Shown piece by piece: positions 9,481 through 16,919 of a DNA stretch of 36,726 nucleotides. The notes under the pieces were generated by a model. That model was not told the origin of the DNA and ran no database searches. It saw nothing but the letters and a program-made list of their open reading frames with translations. This DNA comes from Bacteroidales bacterium. GTDB lineage: Bacteria; Bacteroidota; Bacteroidia; Bacteroidales; F082. Location of the stretch: NCBI GenBank assembly GCA_017616735.1, contig JAFZXP010000054.1, forward strand, positions 1 to 36,726. The letters run 5' to 3'. A program made the translations under genes and the position numbers. How positions within the stretch are numbered: the first letter of the stretch is position 1; the number at the start of each line of letters is the position of its first letter.

Positions 9481-9786
9481 TTACAATTCAAACAATCGTT
9501 TTTGGTAATCGTTAGTTGATTCATTATCAATTTCCATGAATGCGAAACCATTGTAAAATGAATATTGTAAACTTCGACTGTTCATAGATATCAAATATTT
9601 ATTATCTTTTCTTGATTTTGTACCATTTTGACTCACAGATAGATAATATCTGTTATTAGCACTTAAAAGCTCTCTTCGTTTTTCCATTTTACCTTGATTA
9701 CCCACACAAAGATCATTTTTATCTTTTAATGTATGACCGCAAAAAACAATTAAATCTGCTTGAGATTGATTGATAATATTTACCAT
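9481..9786 (-). CDS. AT-rich orphan ORF, about 101 residues, possibly truncated
   Basis: I do not recognise this protein. From the ATG at 9786 it reads MVNIINQSQADLIVFCGHTL, then a basic middle and a mixed beta-rich end (NGFAFMEIDNESTND). The frame stays open upstream for another 25 codons, to a stop at about 9862, without an ATG; the only near start is a TTG at 9813, and the upstream residues (DIVSKINSYNLPSKKRFEL) look protein-like. This suggests the 5' end has been lost or the start is non-standard. A weak resemblance to the start of carbon-nitrogen hydrolases (ADLIVFCGH) is not enough for a call. It lies in low-GC sequence unlike its neighbours, next to decayed genes. Confidence 0.45.
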   Translation of the reverse strand: MVNIINQSQADLIVFCGHTLKDKNDLCVGNQGKMEKRRELLSANNRYYLSVSQNGTKSRKDNKYLISMNSRSLQYSFYNGFAFMEIDNESTNDYQKRLFEL

Positions 9787-9918
9787 CAGTTCAAAACGTT
9801 TTTTTGAGGGCAAATTATAAGAATTAATCTTGCTAACTATATCGTATATGCAACCGCAAATTTAACAAACTATTTCAGTTTTTATAGATAAGAATAAAAA
9901 ATTTTTCAAAAAAACACT

Positions 9919-9939
9919 TAGGTATAAATTTTATACCTA
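9919..9939. promoter_or_regulatory. Perfect 21-bp inverted repeat, operator-like
   Basis: Ten-base arms TAGGTATAAA and TTTATACCTA flank a single T. It lies just upstream of the HicB remnant. Perfect dyads of this size are typical operators of toxin-antitoxin repressors, so it may be the old autoregulatory site; this is inference from position. Confidence 0.5.
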
Positions 9940-10098
9940 TTTCCGTGGCTGAACGTTTCTGAGGTCGCCAACGCCATCGGCATCAACAAAAGCCTATTGG
10001 CACGCTATATTTATGGTATCTCCAAACCCAGCGAGCAACGCCTGGATCAGATCCGTAAAGCATTACATGAAATGGGAAAGGAGCTGCAGACGGCGTGA
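9928..10098 (+). pseudogene. Remnant of a HicB-type antitoxin: C-terminal HTH only
   Basis: An in-frame stretch without a start codon (a stop at 9925-9927 precedes it) translates to a helix-turn-helix tail: WLNVSEVANAIGINKSLLAR, then YIYGISKPSEQRLDQIRKAL and a final HEMGKELQTA before TGA. Its pattern (GIN-x3-L-x2-Y, then P, R, I, H, EL) parallels the C-terminal domain of the intact HicB at 34401-34799. The N-terminal RNase-H-like half and any hicA partner are missing, and the segment is more GC-rich than the AT-rich DNA around it. I read it as debris of a second HicAB locus. An XRE-type regulator fragment is the alternative. Confidence 0.65.
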
Positions 10099-10202
10099 TT
10101 TTGCGCTCCATACAACAAAAATTCATATCTTACCTCGGAAACATTTAGACCACCTATTACAACCGAAGTATCGGATTATTCTCTAAATTATCAATAATAA
10201 TC

Positions 10203-10358
10203 TTATAAAGCATCAATCATCACTTGAACCCCTCTGATGATGTAAATCTTTGATTTTAAATAATCTTCATCATAAATTGACAATTCATTTGTTTTCATAT
10301 TATACATTTTTAAATTTATTACACATTTCATTCCCAGTTCGTTTTCAACGAATCTCAT
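10203..10358 (-). pseudogene. N-terminal fragment of an ORF6N-domain protein
   Basis: A short minus-strand frame of 51 codons (ATG at 10358; inner ATG at 10298 gives 31). Its last part, YLKSKIYIIRGVQVMIDAL, matches the opening block of ORF6N domains (typically K-I-Y-x-IRG-x-QVM-L/I-D), found in phage- and transposon-linked regulators. It stops where the family continues with a conserved L-A-x-L-Y block. Sequence further downstream on that strand (to about 10100) is riddled with stops, with only LYKIIIDNLENN in another frame, so the gene is decayed. Confidence is moderate because the matched block is short. Confidence 0.45.
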
Positions 10359-10457
10359 CTTTGATTAATAAATTTTACGATGCTTTTTGTTTTCTGATTC
10401 TGTAAATCGGTTGGAAATATACAAATTGTTTGTTAAATAGAAAGAAAAAGTTTAATA

Positions 10458-10488
10458 AAATAGCCGCAGAAATCATCCGCGGCTATTT
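10458..10488 (-). terminator. Terminator of the surface-protein operon
   Basis: A perfect 10-bp stem, AAATAGCCGC with GCGGCTATTT, and an 11-nt loop, followed on the minus strand by a T-rich run. It lies 35 bases after the stop of the 86-residue secreted protein. Confidence 0.8.
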
Positions 10489-10523
10489 ATACGAATTTGT
10501 CAAAACCGTTATTGCTGATAAAA

Positions 10524-10784
10524 TTACTTTTTCCGACGTTTTATCGCATATCCTGCTCCTAATGCGGTGAGGATTAGCAATCCGCTACCGATAGGGGCGT
10601 TTTGGTCGCCGGTTAAACCACCAAGTTGTCCACCGAGAACGGCCGGGAATACACCGTTACCAGTGCCACGATAATAATCGTCATTATCCCAGCCACTGTT
10701 GAAGAATGCGTCTTTTTTACCTTGAGCGTTGGCTGTCAAACCAAGCATCAAAAATATAGCGATTGCAAATAATATCTTTTTCAT
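10524..10784 (-). CDS. Small secreted protein with C-terminal membrane/sorting-like tail
   Basis: An 86-residue product with an N-terminal signal peptide (MKKILFAIAIFLMLGLTANA, cleavage after ANA) and a short Gly/Asp/Asn-rich mature part. The C-terminus has a tripartite tail: NAPIGSG, a hydrophobic stretch LLILTALGAGYAI, then the basic end KRRKK. This layout resembles Bacteroidota C-terminal sorting signals of the PID-CTERM type (PIDGG-hydrophobic-basic), but here the motif is PIGSG. It lies 40 bases downstream of a T9SS cargo gene in the same operon and ahead of a terminator. Function unknown; the protein may be anchored in the inner membrane or processed by an exosortase-like enzyme. Confidence 0.75.
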   Translation of the reverse strand: MKKILFAIAIFLMLGLTANAQGKKDAFFNSGWDNDDYYRGTGNGVFPAVLGGQLGGLTGDQNAPIGSGLLILTALGAGYAIKRRKK

Positions 10785-10824
10785 CTGTTTTCTTTCTTTT
10801 TTATCATTTCGAATTTTTCTCTCG

Positions 10825-12873
10825 TCATCTTACAACAATTTTTTGGGCTTTCTCATTCAGTTTGAAGATGTAAACACCTTGTGCAGGAATGCTGATTGAT
10901 TCTGCATCGTTGATTGTTGTACTAATCACGCGGCGGCCGGTGATGTCGAATACTTGCAATTCGCCTTGACCGCTCACGTAGATGTCGCTGCCGCTCTGGT
11001 AAGCGAAGATGTCGTTGTCGCCTTCGCCGTAGTTAGGCATGTATTCAAGATGGACGATGAAACGATTCTCGCTGTCTTTCGGAGTGCCGATGAAGCTGTA
11101 TTCACCTTCGAGCAGCATATCGACATCGGCGCCTGTAAGGCGGTCGATGACGTGGAGATAGTTGTAATCGCCTGTGGCTTTGTAGCTCAAGGTGTACTTG
11201 CCAGCTGTAGCGGCCTTGAAGTTGAGACCAAACACCTTGGTGTCGTCTGTCATCGTCGCGATAGCATAGTTGTTGTCATCCTGAGGGATGTAGAGCATAG
11301 GAGCGTTTTCATTACGATGGTTGATTTTTGTTAAGCCTATGCCTTTGTCGAACCATGCGTAAGCGGCATCTGAATATTCAGAACTCTCGACAATGAATTT
11401 GATATTGTCGTTCTTGAATTTTCCGGGATCAGGAGTTACATAATTAATGTCTTTGATTTGGAAATCTGCGACAGCTTCTGATACCTCAACAAGGATACCT
11501 TGATTTGGTTTAATCTCAGCGCCATCTTCAATTATAGTCCATGTACCAGAATTTGTTAATGCATAGCAACCGGTTGAGAGCTTGGAATTGTCAATAGCCT
11601 TGCCTGAGCCTTTAGCTATGCTGTGTGTGTAAGGATTGCCGATGAGGTTGAAACCTCTAAGATCTTCGACATCGAGGGTTGATGTGTAAGACAAGGCTAT
11701 ATTGACTGGGCCAACGGTTGTGTTGCCAACATAAGAAAGCTCATTGCCTGAATTGCGGTACATATAACCCTGACCTGCGTACATTTTATCAAAACCAGTT
11801 GCTCCGTTTCCTTCTTTTTGGTTAAGCCAAGTGTGAGTTGACTCTTCGTATGCAAACATGTCGTAAGCGCCATTGTTGGTGAGGTTGACAGTTGTTTCGT
11901 TGCCGATTGTTACATAATTGTAATCGTCAGTGTGAACTGGGGCTGAAATTGTGTACCAGTGATCTTTAGCATCTTTTGCATCGGCATCGGCAATTGATTT
12001 CTTCACTGTCGCAGCCACCGAGTTGTTGCAGAAAAGCTGTCCGCCGTCGGCAATGGTGAGACTGCCTCCATCGGCAATGGTGATGTTGCCTGCGTTGGCG
12101 ACATAATCACTCGGGATGGTGATGTCAGCCGCGATGGTGACATCGGTGCCTGCTGCTGGCACAACGCCGGTATTCCAGTTAGTGGCTACGTTCCAGTCGC
12201 CTGCTGCGGTGAGGTTAGAATAGGTGAATGTCTCTGTTTTCACCATGCCCCAAGCGCCTTTGGTGTCGCTCACTCGCCAGCTGAGCGTATGGGTGCCTTC
12301 TGAGAGTGCCGAGAAGTCTATCCCGATGGCGCTGCCGGTAACGTTGCCCGTCACACAGTTCGCCACATTGCCGTCAATCCAGTACATGTATCGGGCAATA
12401 GCCACGCTCGATGATTCCGTTGCCGATGGTATGATGAAATATTTGGTTACAGCCGAACTCCACCGACCGGCATCGTCTTTCACGCGAACGGTAAGCGAGT
12501 GCAGACCCGACGAAAGACTGCCAATAGAAATGACCGCTGGCGATTCACCGAGTGCAGTACGAGCTGCCACGTTGCCGTCGATCCAATATTCACGCTGAGC
12601 TATGGCGGTTGCCGTTGGCTCATTATAAGGAATGACAAAATACTTGGTAACTATCGAACTCCAAAGCCCGTTTGAGTCTTTTACACGAATGGAGTAGGAG
12701 TGTAATCCTGGCAAAAGGCCGGATATATCAACTGTTGATGTCACTGCCTGTGCCGAACTGATGTCACCATCCAGCCAATAGAGCTGCTGGGTGATGGCGT
12801 TCGGTGTCTGTGCCATCATCGTCGTGCAGACGACAGTGGCGACAGCGAGCATTATGCTTCTTAGTCTGTTCAT
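10825..12873 (-). CDS. T9SS-exported surface protein with three tandem N-terminal repeats
   Basis: A 682-residue secreted protein from the ATG at 12873 (signal peptide MNRLRSIMLAVATVVCTTMM, then AQ). A longer frame to 12909 would overlap the upstream gene and add a useless leader. After the signal come three repeats of about 55 residues, each built on YW(I/L)DG and GLHS-x-VRVKD-x2-GxWSS. Then comes a beta-rich region with DVTIAADITIPSDY and IADGGSLTIADGGQ, and finally a type-A T9SS sorting domain (GELQVFDITGRRV, then GVYIFKLNEKAQKIVVR). It is thus expected to cross the outer membrane by the Por system and be attached to LPS. Ligand or substrate is unknown. Confidence 0.88.
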   Translation of the reverse strand: MNRLRSIMLAVATVVCTTMMAQTPNAITQQLYWLDGDISSAQAVTSTVDISGLLPGLHSYSIRVKDSNGLWSSIVTKYFVIPYNEPTATAIAQREYWIDGNVAARTALGESPAVISIGSLSSGLHSLTVRVKDDAGRWSSAVTKYFIIPSATESSSVAIARYMYWIDGNVANCVTGNVTGSAIGIDFSALSEGTHTLSWRVSDTKGAWGMVKTETFTYSNLTAAGDWNVATNWNTGVVPAAGTDVTIAADITIPSDYVANAGNITIADGGSLTIADGGQLFCNNSVAATVKKSIADADAKDAKDHWYTISAPVHTDDYNYVTIGNETTVNLTNNGAYDMFAYEESTHTWLNQKEGNGATGFDKMYAGQGYMYRNSGNELSYVGNTTVGPVNIALSYTSTLDVEDLRGFNLIGNPYTHSIAKGSGKAIDNSKLSTGCYALTNSGTWTIIEDGAEIKPNQGILVEVSEAVADFQIKDINYVTPDPGKFKNDNIKFIVESSEYSDAAYAWFDKGIGLTKINHRNENAPMLYIPQDDNNYAIATMTDDTKVFGLNFKAATAGKYTLSYKATGDYNYLHVIDRLTGADVDMLLEGEYSFIGTPKDSENRFIVHLEYMPNYGEGDNDIFAYQSGSDIYVSGQGELQVFDITGRRVISTTINDAESISIPAQGVYIFKLNEKAQKIVVR

Positions 12874-12892
12874 AGTCGTTTGCAAATAATGG

Positions 12893-13942
12893 TTAGCGGG
12901 TCTCCGCATCGAAAGTTACATTCAGATTTGTGCCATCAACATCAAGCTGCAGGCTTTTCACTACAGGTGTTGCCGGCACTTTGTTCCAAGGATAGTTGCC
13001 TCCGCTGACGCCAATTGGTGTCTCATCCGTGCCAAGCCATGTTGGGTCTATCAGTGTAAAGGTTCTGGTTGGGGAATATGTATCATTGTTAGCGTCGCCG
13101 AAAATTTGGGTACCCCTTTCAACTTGTATGAGGTCATATGTATTAAAAGAAACATTGCCCATACTATCTCTGTAAATACAATTATAAGCGGTACCACCTA
13201 CGCCAATTCTATTATATTGCCAATTACTCCAGTAGGTAGTAGATCCCCAGAATGTGAAAACACAGTTTTTCCATGTAAAAGCTGAATAAACTAAATCATT
13301 AGGTAAATTGCCGTTCTCATACGCAGCAATGTAACCAGTAATAATGCAATGATCAATGAGTACCGTGCTACCCGATTTGAAACATTTCACGCACCCGTTA
13401 ACATAACAATTTGTCACCAATAATTTGTTGGCCATAATATCAGAGAGACCGTAAATGGAACAAGTATAACAATCGCAGAAAGTTACGTTTGTGATTTCAC
13501 TGCGAATACTTAATTCACGTCTAAAACTACATTTTTTGATAGTTACATTTGTCAGAGGGGAAGATGCGTTATTACTAACGTAATCATAGAAATATACACC
13601 CTCAATATGCACATTGCTCAAGGTTGCATCAGTCACTCCAATAGACAGATTACCATTGATTTGGGTAATGCCTGTACCATCGGTTTCATTTTCTTCAAAG
13701 CCTGAACCATAGATGTTTACCGATTTGGTGAGGTTTGTCGCGTTAAATTGTCCTGGTGAAAGTGTAATCACATCGCCATCAACGGCAGCAGCGTATGCAT
13801 TGGCAAAGGCTGTCTGGGTTGTGAATACGGTCACGTTGTCGCCATGTTGCAGGGTGGCGGTCATCACATCGGTTTTCTGGGCCTGTGCCATCGTCATGCA
13901 GCACAGCGCAATCATTGAAAGGATAAAAATTCTTGTTTTCAT
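12893..13942 (-). CDS. Secreted right-handed beta-helix-like protein
   Basis: A 349-residue secreted protein from the ATG at 13942, with signal peptide MKTRIFILSMIALCCMTMAQ. The frame extends upstream only to a TTG. The mature part opens with a segment typical of parallel beta-helix proteins (AFANAYAAAVDGDVITLSPG, then NLTKSVNIYGSGFE), followed by many short coils of the form NVTIKKCSF, NKLLVTNCYV, VLIDHCIITG. It ends at FDAETR without a T9SS tail. It is 19 bases upstream of the T9SS cargo gene and shares its promoter. No catalytic motif is evident; a surface adhesin or a carbohydrate-binding role is possible. Confidence 0.8.
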   Translation of the reverse strand: MKTRIFILSMIALCCMTMAQAQKTDVMTATLQHGDNVTVFTTQTAFANAYAAAVDGDVITLSPGQFNATNLTKSVNIYGSGFEENETDGTGITQINGNLSIGVTDATLSNVHIEGVYFYDYVSNNASSPLTNVTIKKCSFRRELSIRSEITNVTFCDCYTCSIYGLSDIMANKLLVTNCYVNGCVKCFKSGSTVLIDHCIITGYIAAYENGNLPNDLVYSAFTWKNCVFTFWGSTTYWSNWQYNRIGVGGTAYNCIYRDSMGNVSFNTYDLIQVERGTQIFGDANNDTYSPTRTFTLIDPTWLGTDETPIGVSGGNYPWNKVPATPVVKSLQLDVDGTNLNVTFDAETR

Positions 13943-13977
13943 ATTAGTACTTAATTGATTTTTTAATTGTAGGAAGT

Positions 13978-14008
13978 GCAAAAATAATGGAAAGCATCGA
14001 ATTATCAA
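13978..14008 (-). promoter_or_regulatory. Promoter of the surface-protein operon
   Basis: On the minus strand a -33-like GTTG (TTG at 14008-14006), a 19-base spacer and a perfect -7 TATTTTTGC (13986-13978). This is the Bacteroidota sigma-70-type layout, 35 bases upstream of the beta-helix gene's ATG. Confidence 0.62.
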
Positions 14009-14020
14009 CGCTTTATGTCA

Positions 14021-14058
14021 AAAATCGACTTGCAAAATGCAAATTGCAAGTCGTTTTT
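14021..14058 (-). terminator. Terminator after the AAA ATPase gene
   Basis: A 10-bp perfect stem (CGACTTGCAA with TTGCAAGTCG), an 8-nt loop and flanking A/T runs, 20 bases beyond the ATPase stop. On the minus strand the stem is followed by ATTTTTG. Confidence 0.72.
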
Positions 14059-14078
14059 GTAAATTGCAAGTAAAATTG

Positions 14079-15209
14079 TTAAAATATTCGCTTAAGCCAC
14101 TGATCCATGAAGCGGTCATAAACCATATATCCTTCTGGCAGACGATATAAAAGTTCCTTGTCGTTGAGCACATCTAAGGCTGTTTTGACACTGCTGGCTC
14201 CTGATAACTTGTATTTGTTGATAAACTCCTTGCTTAACGGTTGCCCAACGATGCCTTCCATCGCAACAGAACGCAATAGCTCAAACTGATTTTCGGTTAG
14301 GAGAAGCACAATGCTTTCATATTGCGGCGACTTGCTTTTTACAACGGCAAGTATGGTTTCATTAAGCTGAGAAAGCGATGAAACAATTTTGTATTGCTCG
14401 TAAAATCTGTTTAAAACTGACTGTATATACCAAGTGTAACCGTCAAATTTACTGTAAAGTTCATGGAAAATCTCTCGACTCAGACTGCCTTTTTTAGCTT
14501 CGAAAAAGCTGTTGGCAAACTGGTAATATGTTTCTTCATCAAGCTGGGTTAAATTAATAATATCAGTGCTTTGATAGAAAGGACGCTTAGGCGAAGTGAA
14601 CATTTCTGACATAAGATGCAGTTTGCTGCCCGAGAAAATAAAATGCACATTGTGGGCGAATTGAATATGCGAGCGCAGCAAAGCCTCGGTGCCTGGTTCA
14701 GGATATTCGTTGATTTGCTGAAACTCATCGATAGCAATAAATACCTCGCATTGCATCTTGTTGAGATAACCGAAAATATTGCGTATGGTTATATCCGATT
14801 CCGATGGTTCGACACTTACCGACACGTTGGGCATTCCTGTAAGAGGATCAACACCGACAACCGGGCGCAATGAGGCAAACACATCGAGAATTTTTCGACC
14901 AAGCATTCGGGTTTTGGAGAGCGTCGCGTTGAGAACAGCCGTGCCGAGCATTCGTACCAACTCACTCTGGTTTTTTGTCGGGAAAATATCGATATAGATG
15001 CAAATGGCATCCTTGTTTTCTGTCTTTATCTGGTGAAAAGTGTTCCAAATAAGCCCTGTTTTGCCCAATCTGCGGGGTGAAATTAGTGTAATATTTCGTC
15101 CGTTATAGAGTGTTGAAGACAGAGTTTTTGTTTCTTCAATACGGTCGCAAAAATAATCTGGCCCATCGTAACCTTGGCAAATAAAGGGGTTTACAATCTT
15201 TTTTTTCAT
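14079..15209 (-). CDS. Archaeal-type AAA ATPase (STAND-like), orphan
   Basis: A 376-residue cytoplasmic P-loop ATPase of the archaeal-ATPase family common in Bacteroidota. Walker A is SPRRLGKT (44-51), Walker B is VFIAIDEFQQI (Asp161-Glu162), followed by the sensor-like HFIFSGSKLHLM block and a C-terminal winged-helix region (LLTENQFELLRSVAMEGIVG, then SVKTALDVLNDKELLYR). No effector gene (nuclease or toxin) is adjacent, so the function is unknown; members are discussed as mobile or regulatory ATPases. It is a single-gene transcript with its own promoter, a palindromic operator-like leader and a terminator. Confidence 0.85.
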   Translation of the reverse strand: MKKKIVNPFICQGYDGPDYFCDRIEETKTLSSTLYNGRNITLISPRRLGKTGLIWNTFHQIKTENKDAICIYIDIFPTKNQSELVRMLGTAVLNATLSKTRMLGRKILDVFASLRPVVGVDPLTGMPNVSVSVEPSESDITIRNIFGYLNKMQCEVFIAIDEFQQINEYPEPGTEALLRSHIQFAHNVHFIFSGSKLHLMSEMFTSPKRPFYQSTDIINLTQLDEETYYQFANSFFEAKKGSLSREIFHELYSKFDGYTWYIQSVLNRFYEQYKIVSSLSQLNETILAVVKSKSPQYESIVLLLTENQFELLRSVAMEGIVGQPLSKEFINKYKLSGASSVKTALDVLNDKELLYRLPEGYMVYDRFMDQWLKRIF

Positions 15210-15246
15210 AATTGTTATATTAAATTTTTAAAAATGTCATTACATA

Positions 15247-15270
15247 TTTTCCGTTACGGAAATTCCGTAA
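15247..15270. promoter_or_regulatory. Overlapping palindromes at the ATPase promoter
   Basis: Three half-sites TTCCGT / ACGGAA / TTCCGT are spaced exactly 7 bases apart (15249, 15256, 15263). They form two overlapping dyads: TTTCCGTTACGGAAA and TTACGGAAATTCCGTAA. The site lies between the -7 motif and the start codon, at the expected transcription start, so it suits an operator or a 5'-leader hairpin. Confidence 0.6.
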
Positions 15271-15271
15271 T

Positions 15272-15280
15272 GCAAAAATA
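15272..15280 (-). promoter_or_regulatory. -7 element of the AAA ATPase promoter
   Basis: Minus strand TATTTTTGC, a perfect TAnnTTTG match, 62 bases upstream of the ATG at 15209 and directly next to the palindromes. No good -33 motif was found. Confidence 0.5.
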
Positions 15281-15322
15281 GATAAAAACTTTTAAACAGA
15301 GATACTGAAACTTAAAATTTTT

Positions 15323-16915
15323 TCAATTTTTTTCAGCCCACTCCTTCGGAGTCATTCCTGTGGAGGCTTTGAAGGCACGGAAGAAAGTGCTCTCGGTGGC
15401 GAAACCGGCCTCGTGGCAGATGTGGGAAATCTTGATTTCGTTAGTTTCGCGAAGCAGTTTCTTGGCGTATTCAACGCGATAATCATTGATGAATTGGTTG
15501 AACGAACAGCCTTTGTGTGCGTTGACGCAGGCCGAAACGGTGTTGCGATGCACACCCAAAACCTTAGCCACATCGTTGACTTTCAATTCGGGATTAAGGT
15601 AAAGACGCTGTGTCTCCATCAGTTGGACAATGCGAGCCGTCAACTCGTCAGCTGCGGCGTCTGATTCAGGTTTGGAGCGATGCTTCCTGTCATAGCGGAT
15701 TGCCGCGACAATGGCCAGCACGAGCAGAAGTCCGCCAAGCACCCATAGCCATGCCGGATAGCGGCTTGTTTCAGCAGTGACCAAAGCCTTTTCGGTGCCG
15801 GTATGCAGCAGCCACACCGAAGCCAAAGGCGCGAAGTTGTCGTCGATGATGCCTCCTGCGACGATAAGGTCGCCGTCGGGTGTCAGAATAGGGGTGGCGT
15901 CGCCAAAATCTTCCAACTGGCCAATATTATATAAGGTAATCGGTGCCGGCTGTTTGGCGTATTCAACAGCCACAACATAAACACGGTTTGTCGAGTCATT
16001 GCCAACCAGATAAGCACGTTTTGCCCTTCGGTCGGCTATAGCAGGGCGGTTGTACTTTATTCTGCCGTATTCCGATATCGCCGGCACTGGAATTGTGGTC
16101 TGCAAAAGCGAAAAAACGGTGTCTTTTATGTGAATGAAAGCAACTTCGCCGCCATTGTTATACGCCGCAATTAGATAGGAATAGTCGCCAGCGGCTGCAT
16201 CTCCGATAAACGACTCGTTGGCATGGTTGTTTTGGTCGTACAAAAACGGCATCCAATCATTCAGCAGCGGCACGGTGAACGGCTCGCCATTCAGACGGTC
16301 GACGGTGTCACAAGGCTCGAAACGTCCGCGCCAGACGGAGCCGAAAGCCATCACATCATTATCCGATATTGGCAAAAGATAAGGCGCTGACCGCCATATT
16401 GTAACGTCTTTAACAAAACTAAAAGATTTCTTGCCGTCGAATATCTCAAAACAATCGTTGTCTTTATGGTTGCCTGCTATCAGCACCTGTCCGTCGGCGA
16501 GTTCTACGCCTTGCGCCAGCGCTCTGCTGCGCTGGAGGCTGCCGAAGCCTTCAAAGGTGTGAGTTGCACTATTATACATCTCCGCTTCGAAGCTCTGTCC
16601 GATGCCGAGGTTCTTGTCGTGACCTCCCGCGAGAAGCACTCTGCGGCCGTCACTCATAACCACAGCCATTCCGTCGTCGTGATTATAAACCGTAGAAATC
16701 AGATGCCATGCGCCATTGCTGAAATATTCGGCTGTTGGCGTCATCACAAAACCGGAGGTGTGGCCGCCAACCACTGTAAGCTCGCCGTTGGCATAAAACA
16801 CGTTATGTCCGGCGCGAGGTATATTAAGGTCGGGCAGACGCTCTACATCAAGAGTCTGCCCGACCAACGATATCGTCGATATCAATAGAAACGATAAGAC
16901 AAGAAGTCTTTTCAT
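15323..16915 (-). CDS. Membrane-spanning regulator: periplasmic Kelch-like propeller + TM + cytoplasmic AraC HTH
   Basis: A 530-residue one-protein signalling device. It has a signal peptide/anchor (MKRLLVLSFLLISTISLVGQ), a long periplasmic part (about 20-385) with Kelch-type blades (ELTVVGGHTSG, RRVLLAGGHDKN, GQVLIAGNHKDN, GDLIVAGGIIDD), one transmembrane helix (about 388-408, WLWVLGGLLLVLAIVAAI) and a cytoplasmic AraC-family DNA-binding end (about 440-530, DVAKVLGVHRNTVSACVNAH, then ATESTFFRAFKASTGMTPKE). There is no kinase or receiver domain, unlike hybrid two-component systems. It starts 4 bases after the M24 peptidase stop and is co-transcribed. Signal and targets are unknown. Confidence 0.87.
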   Translation of the reverse strand: MKRLLVLSFLLISTISLVGQTLDVERLPDLNIPRAGHNVFYANGELTVVGGHTSGFVMTPTAEYFSNGAWHLISTVYNHDDGMAVVMSDGRRVLLAGGHDKNLGIGQSFEAEMYNSATHTFEGFGSLQRSRALAQGVELADGQVLIAGNHKDNDCFEIFDGKKSFSFVKDVTIWRSAPYLLPISDNDVMAFGSVWRGRFEPCDTVDRLNGEPFTVPLLNDWMPFLYDQNNHANESFIGDAAAGDYSYLIAAYNNGGEVAFIHIKDTVFSLLQTTIPVPAISEYGRIKYNRPAIADRRAKRAYLVGNDSTNRVYVVAVEYAKQPAPITLYNIGQLEDFGDATPILTPDGDLIVAGGIIDDNFAPLASVWLLHTGTEKALVTAETSRYPAWLWVLGGLLLVLAIVAAIRYDRKHRSKPESDAAADELTARIVQLMETQRLYLNPELKVNDVAKVLGVHRNTVSACVNAHKGCSFNQFINDYRVEYAKKLLRETNEIKISHICHEAGFATESTFFRAFKASTGMTPKEWAEKN

Positions 16916-16919
16916 TTAT

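Noticed and set aside
14079-15209. Anti-phage defence system around the AAA ATPase
   Set aside because: No nuclease, protease or toxin effector gene is adjacent and neighbouring genes are unrelated, so a defence role is unsupported.
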